Shown piece after piece: positions 54,058-62,664 of a stretch of 64,000 nt of DNA; position 1 is the stretch's first letter; each line of letters starts with the position of its first letter. A program made the position numbers and the translations under genes. Below the pieces are notes generated by a model that did no database searches, was not told where the DNA came from, and saw only the letters and a list, made by a program, of their open reading frames with translations. This DNA is from Sulfurimonas sp. (GTDB lineage: Bacteria; Campylobacterota; Campylobacteria; Campylobacterales; Sulfurimonadaceae). The stretch is from positions 9,797 through 73,796 of the forward strand of contig NZ_JALOAN010000008.1 of NCBI RefSeq assembly GCF_023228785.1, read 5' to 3'.

Positions 54058-54079
54058 TTCCACCTCTCCTGAGGTGGAA
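54058..54079. terminator. Bidirectional terminator-like hairpin between DHH gene and amiC
   Basis: A perfect 9-bp stem TTCCACCTC/GAGGTGGAA with loop TCCT between convergent genes. It is the same stem-loop as at 43308-43329 with a compensated base pair. Confidence 0.6.
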
Positions 54080-54095
54080 CGAGGTTAAAATTTAA

Positions 54096-55505
54096 TTAAT
54101 TTTTATCAAAATATCTTTCAATCCCATTTGCTAAACCTAAAGCAACTCTCTTTCTATATGTTGAATTTACTAGTCTTTTAGCTTCCTCTGGATGTGAAAT
54201 AAATCCTACTTCAACTAAGACAGCTGGCATCTGAGCGCCTACTAAAACCCAAAAAGGCCCCTCTCTTACTCCACCATCTTTTACCTTGTAGTTTTTGTTT
54301 AACTCTCCCAACATTCCTCTTTGTAAGTCAATGGCTAGTTTATTTGATGCAACTATTTTATGAGAGTTTAAAAACTTTAAAAAGGTATCTTTTCCATACT
54401 TGTTCATCTCACTAAGATCTGCAGAGTTCTCTTTTGCAGCTACCCTTTCAGCTTTTTTAGATCTTGATGGAGATAAAAAATAGCACTCTACCCCCTCGGC
54501 TTTATGTGCATTTCTCTTCTCTACTGCATTTGCATGAATACTTACAAAGACATCAGCTCTTTTGTTATTTGCAAAAGCAGTTCTTTGGCTTAATTTTATA
54601 TACTTATCACTATTTCTTGTCATATAAACTGTGTACCCACGAGATTTTAAAATTTTTTCTAATTCTTTAGATATCTTGTAAACTACAATTTTTTCTCTAT
54701 AGTTTTTATATCCCACCGCTCCTGGATCTTTTCCACCATGACCTGCATCTATAACTATGACTTTATCTCTATCAACTCTTTTAGGAAAATTTGATTTCTC
54801 TGGTTTTTGTTTTACTTTTTGTAGGGTTTTATTTTTAGTTGAAGCGAGCATATTTATAACAAGCTCTTCATCATCTTTTTTAAAACTTATTTGGACTTTT
54901 TGACTATCTTCTATAACAAGTCTTAGTGTGTTTGAGTTGTATTGTGCTATTTTTATTCTGTCAATATTTTGCTTATTTAAGCTTTGTGAGTCTGTTAGCA
55001 TGGATGCATGAACATCAAAGACGTACCGATATCTTTGCTCTTTTGCATCATAAAGTGTAAAGTAGTTTATTTGATTATTTCTTAGTTTTTTGTCAAATTT
55101 TAGAATAAGTCTATCATCTCGCCATTGTATTCGCTTTAACTTATGAGATGAAGTGATTTTAATATTTTCATTTTTATGATCTTTAGGTTTTTGCTCTATT
55201 TTTGGAGCTTTATATGTAGATGCTTTTGGTTTTATAGCTGCTAGTTCTCGTTCATATTGAGAAATATCTATATGAAGTGCTTTACCACTTTTTACAATCC
55301 CCTTTAGTGCACTAGCTTGAAGTTTTTCGTCTTCTGCCATAATAGAACGAAGATAGAGATTTTTGTAGTCATTATATGCACGAAAGTGATTCGATTTTGA
55401 CTCACTTTTCATAAAGCCATCAGCTCTTTTTAAAAGTTCTCTATCACTTTGAGCATAAAGAGAGATAACAAGAAGAAGAAGAATAATAGCAAATAAACGC
55501 ATCAT
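54096..55505 (-). CDS. N-acetylmuramoyl-L-alanine amidase (AmiC type)
   Basis: Periplasmic zinc amidase that splits daughter cells by removing stem peptides. Signal peptide (about 1-18, ending LYAQS), a linker, an AMIN localisation domain (about 120-220, IQWRDDRLILKFDKKL), and an Amidase_3 domain (about 250-467) with DAGHGGKDPGAVG, SIHANA and VEVGFISHPEE supplying zinc ligands and the catalytic Glu. 469 aa is usual. Last gene of the pyrH-to-amiC run; 7 nt after the fabX-like gene. Confidence 0.92.
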   Translation of the reverse strand: MMRLFAIILLLLVISLYAQSDRELLKRADGFMKSESKSNHFRAYNDYKNLYLRSIMAEDEKLQASALKGIVKSGKALHIDISQYERELAAIKPKASTYKAPKIEQKPKDHKNENIKITSSHKLKRIQWRDDRLILKFDKKLRNNQINYFTLYDAKEQRYRYVFDVHASMLTDSQSLNKQNIDRIKIAQYNSNTLRLVIEDSQKVQISFKKDDEELVINMLASTKNKTLQKVKQKPEKSNFPKRVDRDKVIVIDAGHGGKDPGAVGYKNYREKIVVYKISKELEKILKSRGYTVYMTRNSDKYIKLSQRTAFANNKRADVFVSIHANAVEKRNAHKAEGVECYFLSPSRSKKAERVAAKENSADLSEMNKYGKDTFLKFLNSHKIVASNKLAIDLQRGMLGELNKNYKVKDGGVREGPFWVLVGAQMPAVLVEVGFISHPEEAKRLVNSTYRKRVALGLANGIERYFDKN

Positions 55506-55512
55506 CAGCTAT

Positions 55513-56604
55513 CTATTCACCTTCAACAAGTTTTTTCATTAACTCTTTTACTGAGATTATCTCATTTAATCTGTAGCCATTTGTTCCTGAGAAAAAAAGA
55601 CCAGTATCCATATTTCCTAGAAAAGCATCACTTAATCTATCTGCTATACAAAAGCCAACTACTTTAGCTTCTTCTCCACGGTTACATGGTTTTACACAGT
55701 TAGATATACACTTAATAGCTGGGCCTTCTCTTTTATCAACTAAACGAGTTAGATTTGTAACTACTCCTTGAGCCGGATATCCAACAGGTGAGCCCATAAG
55801 TTTGATATCTTCTTCTTTAGCATTTAGTATAACTTCTTTAAAGTTCTGATGAGCATCACACTCATGAGTTCCAATAAAACGAGTTCCCATCTGAACGCCA
55901 GCTGCACCAAGAGAGAGCATCTGTTCGATGTCACCCTTATCCCAAACTCCACCAGCTGCAATTACTGGAATATCTCCCCATAGAGCCGCTTCTTCAACTA
56001 CTGGTCCTACTATATTTTCTAGTTGATTTTCTTCTAGCTTGCATTGCTCATATGTAAAGCCTTGATGTCCTCCACTCTTTGGACCCTCAACTACTACTGC
56101 ATCTGGAATTCTGTTATACCTTTTTTTCCATCTTTTACAGATAATTTTTAGAGCTTTTGCAGATGAAACTATAGGTACAAGAGCAACATCTGGAAAACCT
56201 TCTGTAAACTCTGGCATATTTGTAGGTAGTCCTGCTCCAGTTATGATGATGTCAATTCCAGCCTCACAAGCATCTCTTACAACTCTACCATAATCATTTA
56301 TAGCATATAAAATATTTGCAGCTAGAGGTTTATCTCCAGATATTTTTCTTGCATTTGAGATGATTTTATTGAGTCCCTCAGTTGAGTAGAAATTCACCTC
56401 ACTTAATGGTCTATCTGAGACTAGTTTTTTAGCATAAGCTTTATCTTCGTAGTATCCAGTACCTACAGTACTAATAACTCCTAATCCACCCTCTTTTGAC
56501 ACATTACCAGCTAACTGATCCCAGCTAATACCAACGCCCATCCCACCTTGGACTATTGGGTGTTTTATAGTGTATTTTCCAATCTTTAATGACTTAAAAC
56601 TCAT
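55513..56604 (-). CDS. fabX: FabX-like FMN/[4Fe-4S] enzyme (NPD/nitronate-monooxygenase fold)
   Basis: TIM-barrel flavoprotein of the 2-nitropropane dioxygenase family. The 363 aa carry PIVQGGMGVGIS, VEGPKSGGHQGFT with His180, and GVWDKGDIEQMLSLGAAGVQMGTRF for FMN phosphate binding. Cys299, Cys303, Cys307 and Cys319 form a C-x3-C-x3-C-x11-C cluster. Length, active His and cysteines match Helicobacter pylori FabX, a decanoyl-ACP dehydrogenase/isomerase needed for unsaturated fatty acids, so I prefer this over the usual database name nitronate monooxygenase. It directly abuts tyrS. Confidence 0.78.
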   Translation of the reverse strand: MSFKSLKIGKYTIKHPIVQGGMGVGISWDQLAGNVSKEGGLGVISTVGTGYYEDKAYAKKLVSDRPLSEVNFYSTEGLNKIISNARKISGDKPLAANILYAINDYGRVVRDACEAGIDIIITGAGLPTNMPEFTEGFPDVALVPIVSSAKALKIICKRWKKRYNRIPDAVVVEGPKSGGHQGFTYEQCKLEENQLENIVGPVVEEAALWGDIPVIAAGGVWDKGDIEQMLSLGAAGVQMGTRFIGTHECDAHQNFKEVILNAKEEDIKLMGSPVGYPAQGVVTNLTRLVDKREGPAIKCISNCVKPCNRGEEAKVVGFCIADRLSDAFLGNMDTGLFFSGTNGYRLNEIISVKELMKKLVEGE

Positions 56605-57804
56605 CTAATTAACCTTTAATTTTGCAAACTTTCTTTTTCCAACTTGGAGAACATACTCACCTTTAATAAGTTGCAACTCTATATCTGAAATTTTTTCTTG
56701 ATTTATTTTAACAGCACCTTGCTTAATATCTCTTCTTGCTTGTGAAGTAGATGGCTCAAGATTGCAATCGACTAAGGCTTTTGCAATCCAAATCTCACCC
56801 TCAGCACTAAACTCTTCTATTTCAGTAGGGATTTGGCTTTGAGAATGTACTTTTTGAAACTCTTCTTTTGCCTCTACAGCCATCTCGTAAGTGTGATATC
56901 TAGTAGTGATCTCTAATGCCAACTCTTCTTTAACACTCTTTGGATGAAGAGATCCATCAGTAACACCTGCTTTTAAAGCCTCTATCTCATCAAGAGTCTT
57001 TGTACTTAGTAGCTCGTAAAATCTCCACATAAGTTCATCAGAGATACTAAGGATTTTTCCATACATATCATTAGGTTCATCAGTCACACCTATGTAATTG
57101 TTTAGTGATTTACTCATCTTTTGTACTCCGTCAAGTCCTTCAAGAATTGGCATCATAAGTACAGCTTGCTGTTTTTTAAGATCATATACTTTTTGAAGTT
57201 GTCTTCCCATTAAGAGGTTAAACTTCTGATCCGTTCCACCCACTTCTATATCACTTTTTAGATGTACACTATCGTAACCTTGAAGAAGTGGATATAAAAA
57301 TTCGCTAACAGCTATTGGTGTGTTAGATTCGTATCTTTTTGAAAAATCATCGCGCTCAAGCATTCTAGCTACTGTTAGAGTAGATGCAAGTTCTATGAGC
57401 CCCACAGTTCCAAGGGAGTTTAACCAGCTTGAATTATAAACTATATCTGTTTTACTCTCATCTAAAATTTTAAAAGCTTGTGTTGTATAACTTATTATAT
57501 TTTTCTTTATGTCTTCATTGCTTAAAACTTTGCGAGTAGCACTCTTACCACTTGGATCACCAATAGCTGCAGTAAAATCACCTATAAGAAACTGTATTCT
57601 TGCTCCATACTTTTGAAATGTTGCCATCTTTTGCAGTAGCACTGTGTGACCAAGATGTAGATCTGGTGCAGTAGGATCAAAACCTGCCTTTAGAGTAAAA
57701 GTTTTTCCCTCATCAAAATAAGCTTTCAATAAATTCTCTATTCTATCAATATCGATTATTTCAGCACAACCTCTTTGTACCTCTCTTAAAGCTTCTTGTA
57801 ACAT
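56605..57804 (-). CDS. tyrS: Tyrosyl-tRNA synthetase
   Basis: Charges tRNA-Tyr. Class I enzyme of 399 aa (TyrRZ-type) with HLGH at residues 50-53, KMSKS near 228-232 and a C-terminal S4 RNA-binding domain (about 335-399, AKALVDCNLEPSTSQARRDIKQGAVKIN). It lies between spoT (25-nt gap) and the fabX-like gene (no gap). Confidence 0.97.
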   Translation of the reverse strand: MLQEALREVQRGCAEIIDIDRIENLLKAYFDEGKTFTLKAGFDPTAPDLHLGHTVLLQKMATFQKYGARIQFLIGDFTAAIGDPSGKSATRKVLSNEDIKKNIISYTTQAFKILDESKTDIVYNSSWLNSLGTVGLIELASTLTVARMLERDDFSKRYESNTPIAVSEFLYPLLQGYDSVHLKSDIEVGGTDQKFNLLMGRQLQKVYDLKKQQAVLMMPILEGLDGVQKMSKSLNNYIGVTDEPNDMYGKILSISDELMWRFYELLSTKTLDEIEALKAGVTDGSLHPKSVKEELALEITTRYHTYEMAVEAKEEFQKVHSQSQIPTEIEEFSAEGEIWIAKALVDCNLEPSTSQARRDIKQGAVKINQEKISDIELQLIKGEYVLQVGKRKFAKLKVN

Positions 57805-57829
57805 CTATATTCCTAATTTTATAATAATT

Positions 57830-59980
57830 TTAACGATATGCATCATCTGTACGAATCAGATGAATCACTTTTATTTTTTGCTCCATTCTAGCACGAAGTG
57901 AGTTAATATCAGCTTCTTTTGACTCAAATCCAAGCTCACAATATCTTGAAGATTCACTTTTGTTTTTACCTAGTTCGATGGAGTTTATATCAATGTTTAA
58001 CTTAACTAAAAAGTTCAAAAACTCAGCTAGCGTCCCTTTTCCACTGTGAAGGGAGACTATCATATTATAGTTATAAATATTTTGTCTCTCCCATCTAACA
58101 AAGAGCATCTTCTCATTTGCTTCTAGTTTTTTGATGGCACTCTTGCACATTTTATGATGCACATAAGCTTTTGATTTGTCTAAAAATGCAACTATTTCAT
58201 CACCAGCTTTTGGATGACAGCAGTAGTCAAAGACAACATCACTTATGTGTGAGTTACTAAACAACTCAACACCTTTTATACTGTAAGGTTTTAGCTTAAA
58301 TCTATGGCGAGTTAGAAATCTTTTAAACCTTGAATTTTTACTAATCTCTAAAGTATATCTATGCATAACTTCACGAAGTAGTTCTATATCTGATGGTATA
58401 TTTGCTCTTCGCTCAAAACTGTTTCTATCAAACCACTCTTCAACTCTTGAGTTATTAAGCTTCATTGCAGTAGCTACTATGTTTACGCTCGACTTTGCAT
58501 TTATATCTCTAAGTCTTGCGTTACAGTTTAGTCGCATATTTGTTTTGGCTTTAGATGTTTTCACTGCATCTATCCATGAACATCTTGTGATGATCTCATC
58601 AGACATATTTATTTTTATTATATCGCCATTTTGAAGTTCACTCAGAAGTGAGGCTTTTGCCTTATTTACAAGTGCTGACTTTGCTTTGTTTCCAACTGCA
58701 CTATGAACTGTATATGCGAAGTCTAAAACTACTGCACCACGAGGAAGAGTAAAGGCCTCCCCACGAGGTGAAAAGACTGCTATATCTTCAGAATACAAAT
58801 CATTCTTTATAAGTGCATAAAAGTCTTCAACTGATTCATTTTGGTAGCTTAGATTGTTTAGCCAGTCTAGTTTTATATTGTTCCCGCCACTTTTATATTT
58901 CCAATGCGCTGCAACCCCAAGTTCTGCAGTGTTGTGCATCTCATGAGTTCTGATTTGGACTTCAAAAATAGCAGTTTTATAAAAAACAGTAGTGTGAATA
59001 GTTTGGTACCCATTATCTTTTGCAACTGCAATATAGTCTTTAAATCTTGATGAGAGAGGTTGAAAATTTAGATGAATCAGCCCTAAAATATTGTAGCATT
59101 TTACTGGATCTGTTGTTATGATTCTAATTGCTAAAAGATCTAGGACTTCATCTATTGTGACGCCTTTTCTTTGCATCTTTAGATAAATTGAGTAGCGATG
59201 CTTAACGCGTGAGAGTATTTCAAAGTCATCTTCACAGATACCATTTTTTAAAAGTATCTTATTTATAGACTCTTTAAACTCTTCTAACTTCATCTCTATA
59301 GCGTGATAATGCGTATCTAGGTAGTTGTCGATATGGTGTTTTTCTTCTTTGAAAATATATGAAAAACTCAGATCTTCTAATATATTTTTTAAAAAAGAGA
59401 TACCCAATCGATGTGCAATTGGAGCGTAAACCACAAGTGTTTCTTCTGCGATTCTTATCTGTTTATGTTCTGGGAGTGCATCTAGGGTTAACATATTGTG
59501 AAGTCTGTCGCAAAGTTTTACTACTAAAACTCTTACATCTTCGATACTAGCAAGTAGCATCTTTCTAAATGAGAGCGCTGAGACAATAAGTTTTTCGTTT
59601 GAGCTAGACGGTACAAGCTCTATATCACGAATTGTATCTATCTTTGTAAGACCTTCAACAAGATGTGATACATCACTTCCAAATAACTCTGTGATAGTTT
59701 CGATCCCGACATCTGTATCTTCTACAATATCATGCAAAAGTGCAGCTATTGCCATTGATTCATCATCTGTAATGGAAGCAACTATAGTAGCTACTAAAAT
59801 AGGGTGAACTATATAAGGCTCACCACTCTTTCTAAATTGCTTTTCATGAGCTTCTTTTGAATACTCTAACGCTTCTTGAAGCCTCTTACTTGAGGCGATT
59901 TGAGTAAAGAGATACTCTTGTGCTGAGTCAACATCGTGTATATGTTTGACTTTTTCTATATCAACTTGACTCAGACTCAA
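57830..59980 (-). CDS. spoT: Bifunctional (p)ppGpp synthetase/hydrolase (RelA/SpoT)
   Basis: Controls the stringent response. The 716 aa have an HD hydrolase domain (HPILVATIVASI, LLHDIVEDT near 83-91, DRLHNM), the synthetase domain (about 240-350, VKHRYSIYLKMQRKG, DLLAIRIIT, NGYQTIHTTVF), TGS (about 390-450, VFSPRGEAFTLPRGAVVLDFAY) and a C-terminal region ending in an ACT domain. Both active sites look intact, as in single-RSH bacteria. 5 nt from rpoZ. Confidence 0.97.
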   Translation of the reverse strand: MSLSQVDIEKVKHIHDVDSAQEYLFTQIASSKRLQEALEYSKEAHEKQFRKSGEPYIVHPILVATIVASITDDESMAIAALLHDIVEDTDVGIETITELFGSDVSHLVEGLTKIDTIRDIELVPSSSNEKLIVSALSFRKMLLASIEDVRVLVVKLCDRLHNMLTLDALPEHKQIRIAEETLVVYAPIAHRLGISFLKNILEDLSFSYIFKEEKHHIDNYLDTHYHAIEMKLEEFKESINKILLKNGICEDDFEILSRVKHRYSIYLKMQRKGVTIDEVLDLLAIRIITTDPVKCYNILGLIHLNFQPLSSRFKDYIAVAKDNGYQTIHTTVFYKTAIFEVQIRTHEMHNTAELGVAAHWKYKSGGNNIKLDWLNNLSYQNESVEDFYALIKNDLYSEDIAVFSPRGEAFTLPRGAVVLDFAYTVHSAVGNKAKSALVNKAKASLLSELQNGDIIKINMSDEIITRCSWIDAVKTSKAKTNMRLNCNARLRDINAKSSVNIVATAMKLNNSRVEEWFDRNSFERRANIPSDIELLREVMHRYTLEISKNSRFKRFLTRHRFKLKPYSIKGVELFSNSHISDVVFDYCCHPKAGDEIVAFLDKSKAYVHHKMCKSAIKKLEANEKMLFVRWERQNIYNYNMIVSLHSGKGTLAEFLNFLVKLNIDINSIELGKNKSESSRYCELGFESKEADINSLRARMEQKIKVIHLIRTDDAYR

Positions 59981-59985
59981 ATTGA

Positions 59986-60207
59986 CTATCTTACGATATC
60001 TTCAAAGCCTTTTATAACTACAAGACCTTGTGCAATCTCCATTAAAGCCAAATCTGCTGCTTTAATACTTTTTGGATCGATATTTAATTTGCTTTTAGCA
60101 CCATTTAAAATCTCATCACTTCTTTTTGCAACTGCAATTGCCAACTGGTAACGATCTAGAGTTGCATTATCATCTAATATTTTTGCTGTTAATTCTTCAA
60201 CTTGCAT
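59986..60207 (-). CDS. rpoZ: RNA polymerase omega subunit
   Basis: Assembly and ppGpp-responsive subunit of RNA polymerase. The 73-aa protein includes the conserved RYQLAIAVAKRSDEIL and KAADLALMEIAQG. AAAGGA precedes the ATG. Its neighbour spoT makes the ppGpp that binds near omega, an arrangement common to many proteobacteria. A 172-nt hairpin-rich gap separates it from pyrH. Confidence 0.95.
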   Translation of the reverse strand: MQVEELTAKILDDNATLDRYQLAIAVAKRSDEILNGAKSKLNIDPKSIKAADLALMEIAQGLVVIKGFEDIVR

Positions 60208-60241
60208 AATTTAATTTCCTTTTATTTTTTTGTCACGGTAT

Positions 60242-60351
60242 CGGAAGTAATTCCGCTACCTACGCTAACGCTGAGTTTTGCTCAGCGCAAGGCTCTCGGC
60301 ACCTTGTGCCTCTTTCATAACCCTTTCGTTACGCCTTGGGAGAGGTGTAAC
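60242..60351. repeat. Palindrome cluster between pyrH and rpoZ
   Basis: Four stem-loops in about 110 nt: CGGAA/TTCCG (60242-60255), CGCTGAG/CTCAGCG with loop TTTTG (60269-60287), GGCAC/GTGCC (60298-60310) and GTTACGCCT/AGGTGTAAC (60328-60351). The segment is visibly richer in G and C than its surroundings and has no ORF. The last hairpin resembles those at 43308 and 54058. It may be a REP-like element, an attenuator or an RNA-processing site within the operon. Confidence 0.55.
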
Positions 60352-60379
60352 TAGGCTACAGTAATGAGGTTAGGCAACA

Positions 60380-61090
60380 CTATTGAACTATAGAACAATT
60401 CTCTCTATTGCCGTTTAGTATGTCTAGTAAGTTTCCTTTCTTAGACATATCACACACGATTATAGGTAGTTTATTATCTTTTGCTAGTGCTATAGATGTG
60501 TCATCCATAACTTTTATATCATCTTTTAAAGCTTGTTCATATGTTAGCTCTGATAATTTTACTGCGTCGCTAAACTTTTCTGGATCTTTATCATAAACTC
60601 CATCAACTTTAGTAGCTTTGATAATAACCTCAGCACCAATTTCCACAGCTCTTAGAGTCGCTGCTGTATCTGTTGTAAAAAACGGATTTCCAGTTCCTGC
60701 TGCAAAGATAACCACTCTGCCCTTCTCTAAGTGACGAACAGCACGGCGGTTTATATATGGCTCTGCAATTTGCTCCATTTTTATGGCGGTTTGCATTCTT
60801 ACTTGAAGTCCTGCATGTTCACAAGCTTCTTGCATAGCTACGCCGTTTATAACTGTAGCTAACATTCCCATATAATCACCACTAGTTCTTTTGATGATGC
60901 CATCATGCGCAGCTGTAACACCACGTATAATATTTCCACCGCCAATTACAATGCCTACTTCTATGCCGGCATCTACTAAAGATTTTATCTCTTGAGCGAT
61001 ATACTTAAGTATCTTCGTATCGATCCCATGACCTGCCTCGCCGGCGAGTGCTTCACCTGAAAACTTAACCAGTACCCGTTTGTTAGCCAT
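60380..61090 (-). CDS. pyrH: UMP kinase
   Basis: Phosphorylates UMP to UDP; essential for nucleotide and cell-wall precursor supply. The hexameric amino-acid-kinase fold is shown by RVLVKFSGEALAG, GIVIGGGNIIRG, GTGNPFFTTDTAA and ATKVDGVYDKDP. 236 aa is normal. AAAGGAATTGC lies before the ATG. First gene of the minus-strand run toward amiC. Confidence 0.97.
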   Translation of the reverse strand: MANKRVLVKFSGEALAGEAGHGIDTKILKYIAQEIKSLVDAGIEVGIVIGGGNIIRGVTAAHDGIIKRTSGDYMGMLATVINGVAMQEACEHAGLQVRMQTAIKMEQIAEPYINRRAVRHLEKGRVVIFAAGTGNPFFTTDTAATLRAVEIGAEVIIKATKVDGVYDKDPEKFSDAVKLSELTYEQALKDDIKVMDDTSIALAKDNKLPIIVCDMSKKGNLLDILNGNRENCSIVQ

Positions 61091-61167
61091 GCAATTCCTT
61101 TATATCTAAATCCGCGAATTATATTTAAACTTGTCTTTGATATTGCTTTTATAAATCTCTGTTTGTT

Positions 61168-61947
61168 TTATAACTCATCAGCATGACCAAAAAATATCTT
61201 TTGATCTTGGTTTTTTCTCATATCTTGAAGTATTTTTTTAGCTCTTACTTTGGTTTGCGCATCGAAGTAGATAAACATATTTCTCGAGAATATATAATCA
61301 AATTTACCAAGAGTTGCAAATGAAGCATCAAAAATATTTATAAGTTTAAAATCAACTAAACTCTTGATACTATCTCTTAAAATAAACTTGTCATCTTGTT
61401 TATAAAAATACCTTTGTATGATCTCATCACTAAGATTTCTTACATTTCTCTGCTTATAAACTGCCTTTTGAGCTTTATTCAGTGCGTCTGAGTTTATATC
61501 TATGCCTAAGATCCTAAACTTATCAGCACTAACTCCAGCTTCAAGAAGTGCGATAGCAATGCTATAAGGCTCTTCTCCAGTTGATGATGGCGCACACATT
61601 ATCTTAACTAAAGAGACATCTTTTTTTACAAGACCTACTAACTCTTCTATCTGTTTGAACTCTCTATAAAAAAATGTCTCATTTGTAGTTAGGTAATCTA
61701 TAAGTTCTTGCTTTATTACTGCATCACTATCTAGTAGATCTAGTAGTTTAGAAAATGAGCTTATCTCTCTTTGTTTACAAAATGTCATAGCTTTGTTGTT
61801 TAAGATATTCATCTGTTTATCAAAGGTTACACCTGTTTCGTTTTTGAAATACTCAGCAATTTTAGTTGCGTCACTGTAGTCAGTTGGCTCTTCTTCTCTC
61901 ACTTCATCTAAGATCTTTTTTTCTTTTTTTCTAAAAAAACTAAACAT
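61168..61947 (-). CDS. cheR: Chemotaxis protein methyltransferase CheR
   Basis: Transfers methyl groups from SAM to chemoreceptor glutamates. It has an N-terminal helical region, LTTNETFFYREFKQ (about 85-98), the SAM loop CAPSSTGEEPYSIA (about 120-133; the usual second residue G is P here), DINSDALNKAQ and RNMFIYFD. ATG 61947 overlaps the cheB stop (TAATG), giving 259 aa; the upstream frame with MFV is inside cheB. No pentapeptide tail or TPR. Paired with cheB. Confidence 0.93.
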   Translation of the reverse strand: MFSFFRKKEKKILDEVREEEPTDYSDATKIAEYFKNETGVTFDKQMNILNNKAMTFCKQREISSFSKLLDLLDSDAVIKQELIDYLTTNETFFYREFKQIEELVGLVKKDVSLVKIMCAPSSTGEEPYSIAIALLEAGVSADKFRILGIDINSDALNKAQKAVYKQRNVRNLSDEIIQRYFYKQDDKFILRDSIKSLVDFKLINIFDASFATLGKFDYIFSRNMFIYFDAQTKVRAKKILQDMRKNQDQKIFFGHADEL

Positions 61948-62549
61948 TACGAACAAAACTCCCTTATCTCTTCTACTATCTCTTTTATGTCTAAAACTTT
62001 TATGTTTTGTATCTCTTTTCTAGCACGGCTAGGCATTCCATCCACAATGGCACTCTGTTGGGTTTCTGTCAAACATAAAGAACCATTTTCTTGTAAAGCC
62101 TTACAAGCTTCAACTCCATCTGCACCAATTCCTGTCAATATAACACTTAAAAATTTTATATCTTTAGTAAAAGGTAAAAAAGAGCTAAAAATATAGTTAA
62201 TGTCTGGATTAAAAGTATTTATTTTTGAGTCTTTTTTACTAAATATTATTCCATTTGAATCTCTACTAACTCTAGTATAGCCTGAACAGACATAGATACC
62301 TGAGCTTACAAGGTAAGTTTTGTCATTAGCTGCGAAGATACTATTTGTTGGATCTTCATCCAACCTTTTTGCAAAACTATCCATAAAACCTACAACCATA
62401 TGCTGAGCAATTACTATGCTGGTATCATTTAGTTTTGGTAAGGCTTTTATGATTTTTTCTATCTGCCCTGGTCCACCCGTCGAAGCTGCTATTAGGACTA
62501 TTTTTTTTGGTATCTCGTAACTCATATTTGCTTTAGTATATCCATACAA
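61947..62549 (-). CDS. cheB: CheB methylesterase domain without receiver domain
   Basis: Removes methyl groups from chemoreceptors. All 200 aa belong to the CheB catalytic domain: IAASTGGPGQ with the nucleophile Ser, IAQHMVVGFMDSFAKRL with the catalytic His, and ILTGIGADGVEAC with the Asp. The receiver domain of enteric CheB is missing, as in Campylobacter jejuni, so phosphorylation cannot control it. TTG 62549 is chosen because AAAGG lies 5 nt before it and a TATAAT box (minus strand) further upstream; ATG 62525 is the alternative. Confidence 0.9.
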   Translation of the reverse strand: MYGYTKANMSYEIPKKIVLIAASTGGPGQIEKIIKALPKLNDTSIVIAQHMVVGFMDSFAKRLDEDPTNSIFAANDKTYLVSSGIYVCSGYTRVSRDSNGIIFSKKDSKINTFNPDINYIFSSFLPFTKDIKFLSVILTGIGADGVEACKALQENGSLCLTETQQSAIVDGMPSRARKEIQNIKVLDIKEIVEEIREFCS

Positions 62550-62583
62550 CGATACCTTTATATTTTCTTGAAATGTGATTGTA

Positions 62584-62589
62584 TTATAT
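62584..62589 (-). promoter_or_regulatory. -10 box of cheB-cheR
   Basis: Reads TATAAT on the minus strand. The predicted start near 62577 leaves a ~28-nt leader with AAAGG before the TTG start at 62549. Confidence 0.5.
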
Positions 62590-62629
62590 CAAATATAAAA
62601 CTTTATAACGCTCTTAATAGTTCACACAC

Positions 62630-62635
62630 TATAAT
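62630..62635 (+). promoter_or_regulatory. -10 box of the polysaccharide deacetylase gene
   Basis: TATAAT with a ~22-nt leader containing AAGGAAAG before the ATG at 62665. Divergent from the cheB promoter 40 nt away. Confidence 0.5.
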
Positions 62636-62664
62636 ACTCAAAAAAATGCCTAAGGAAAGTTTTT

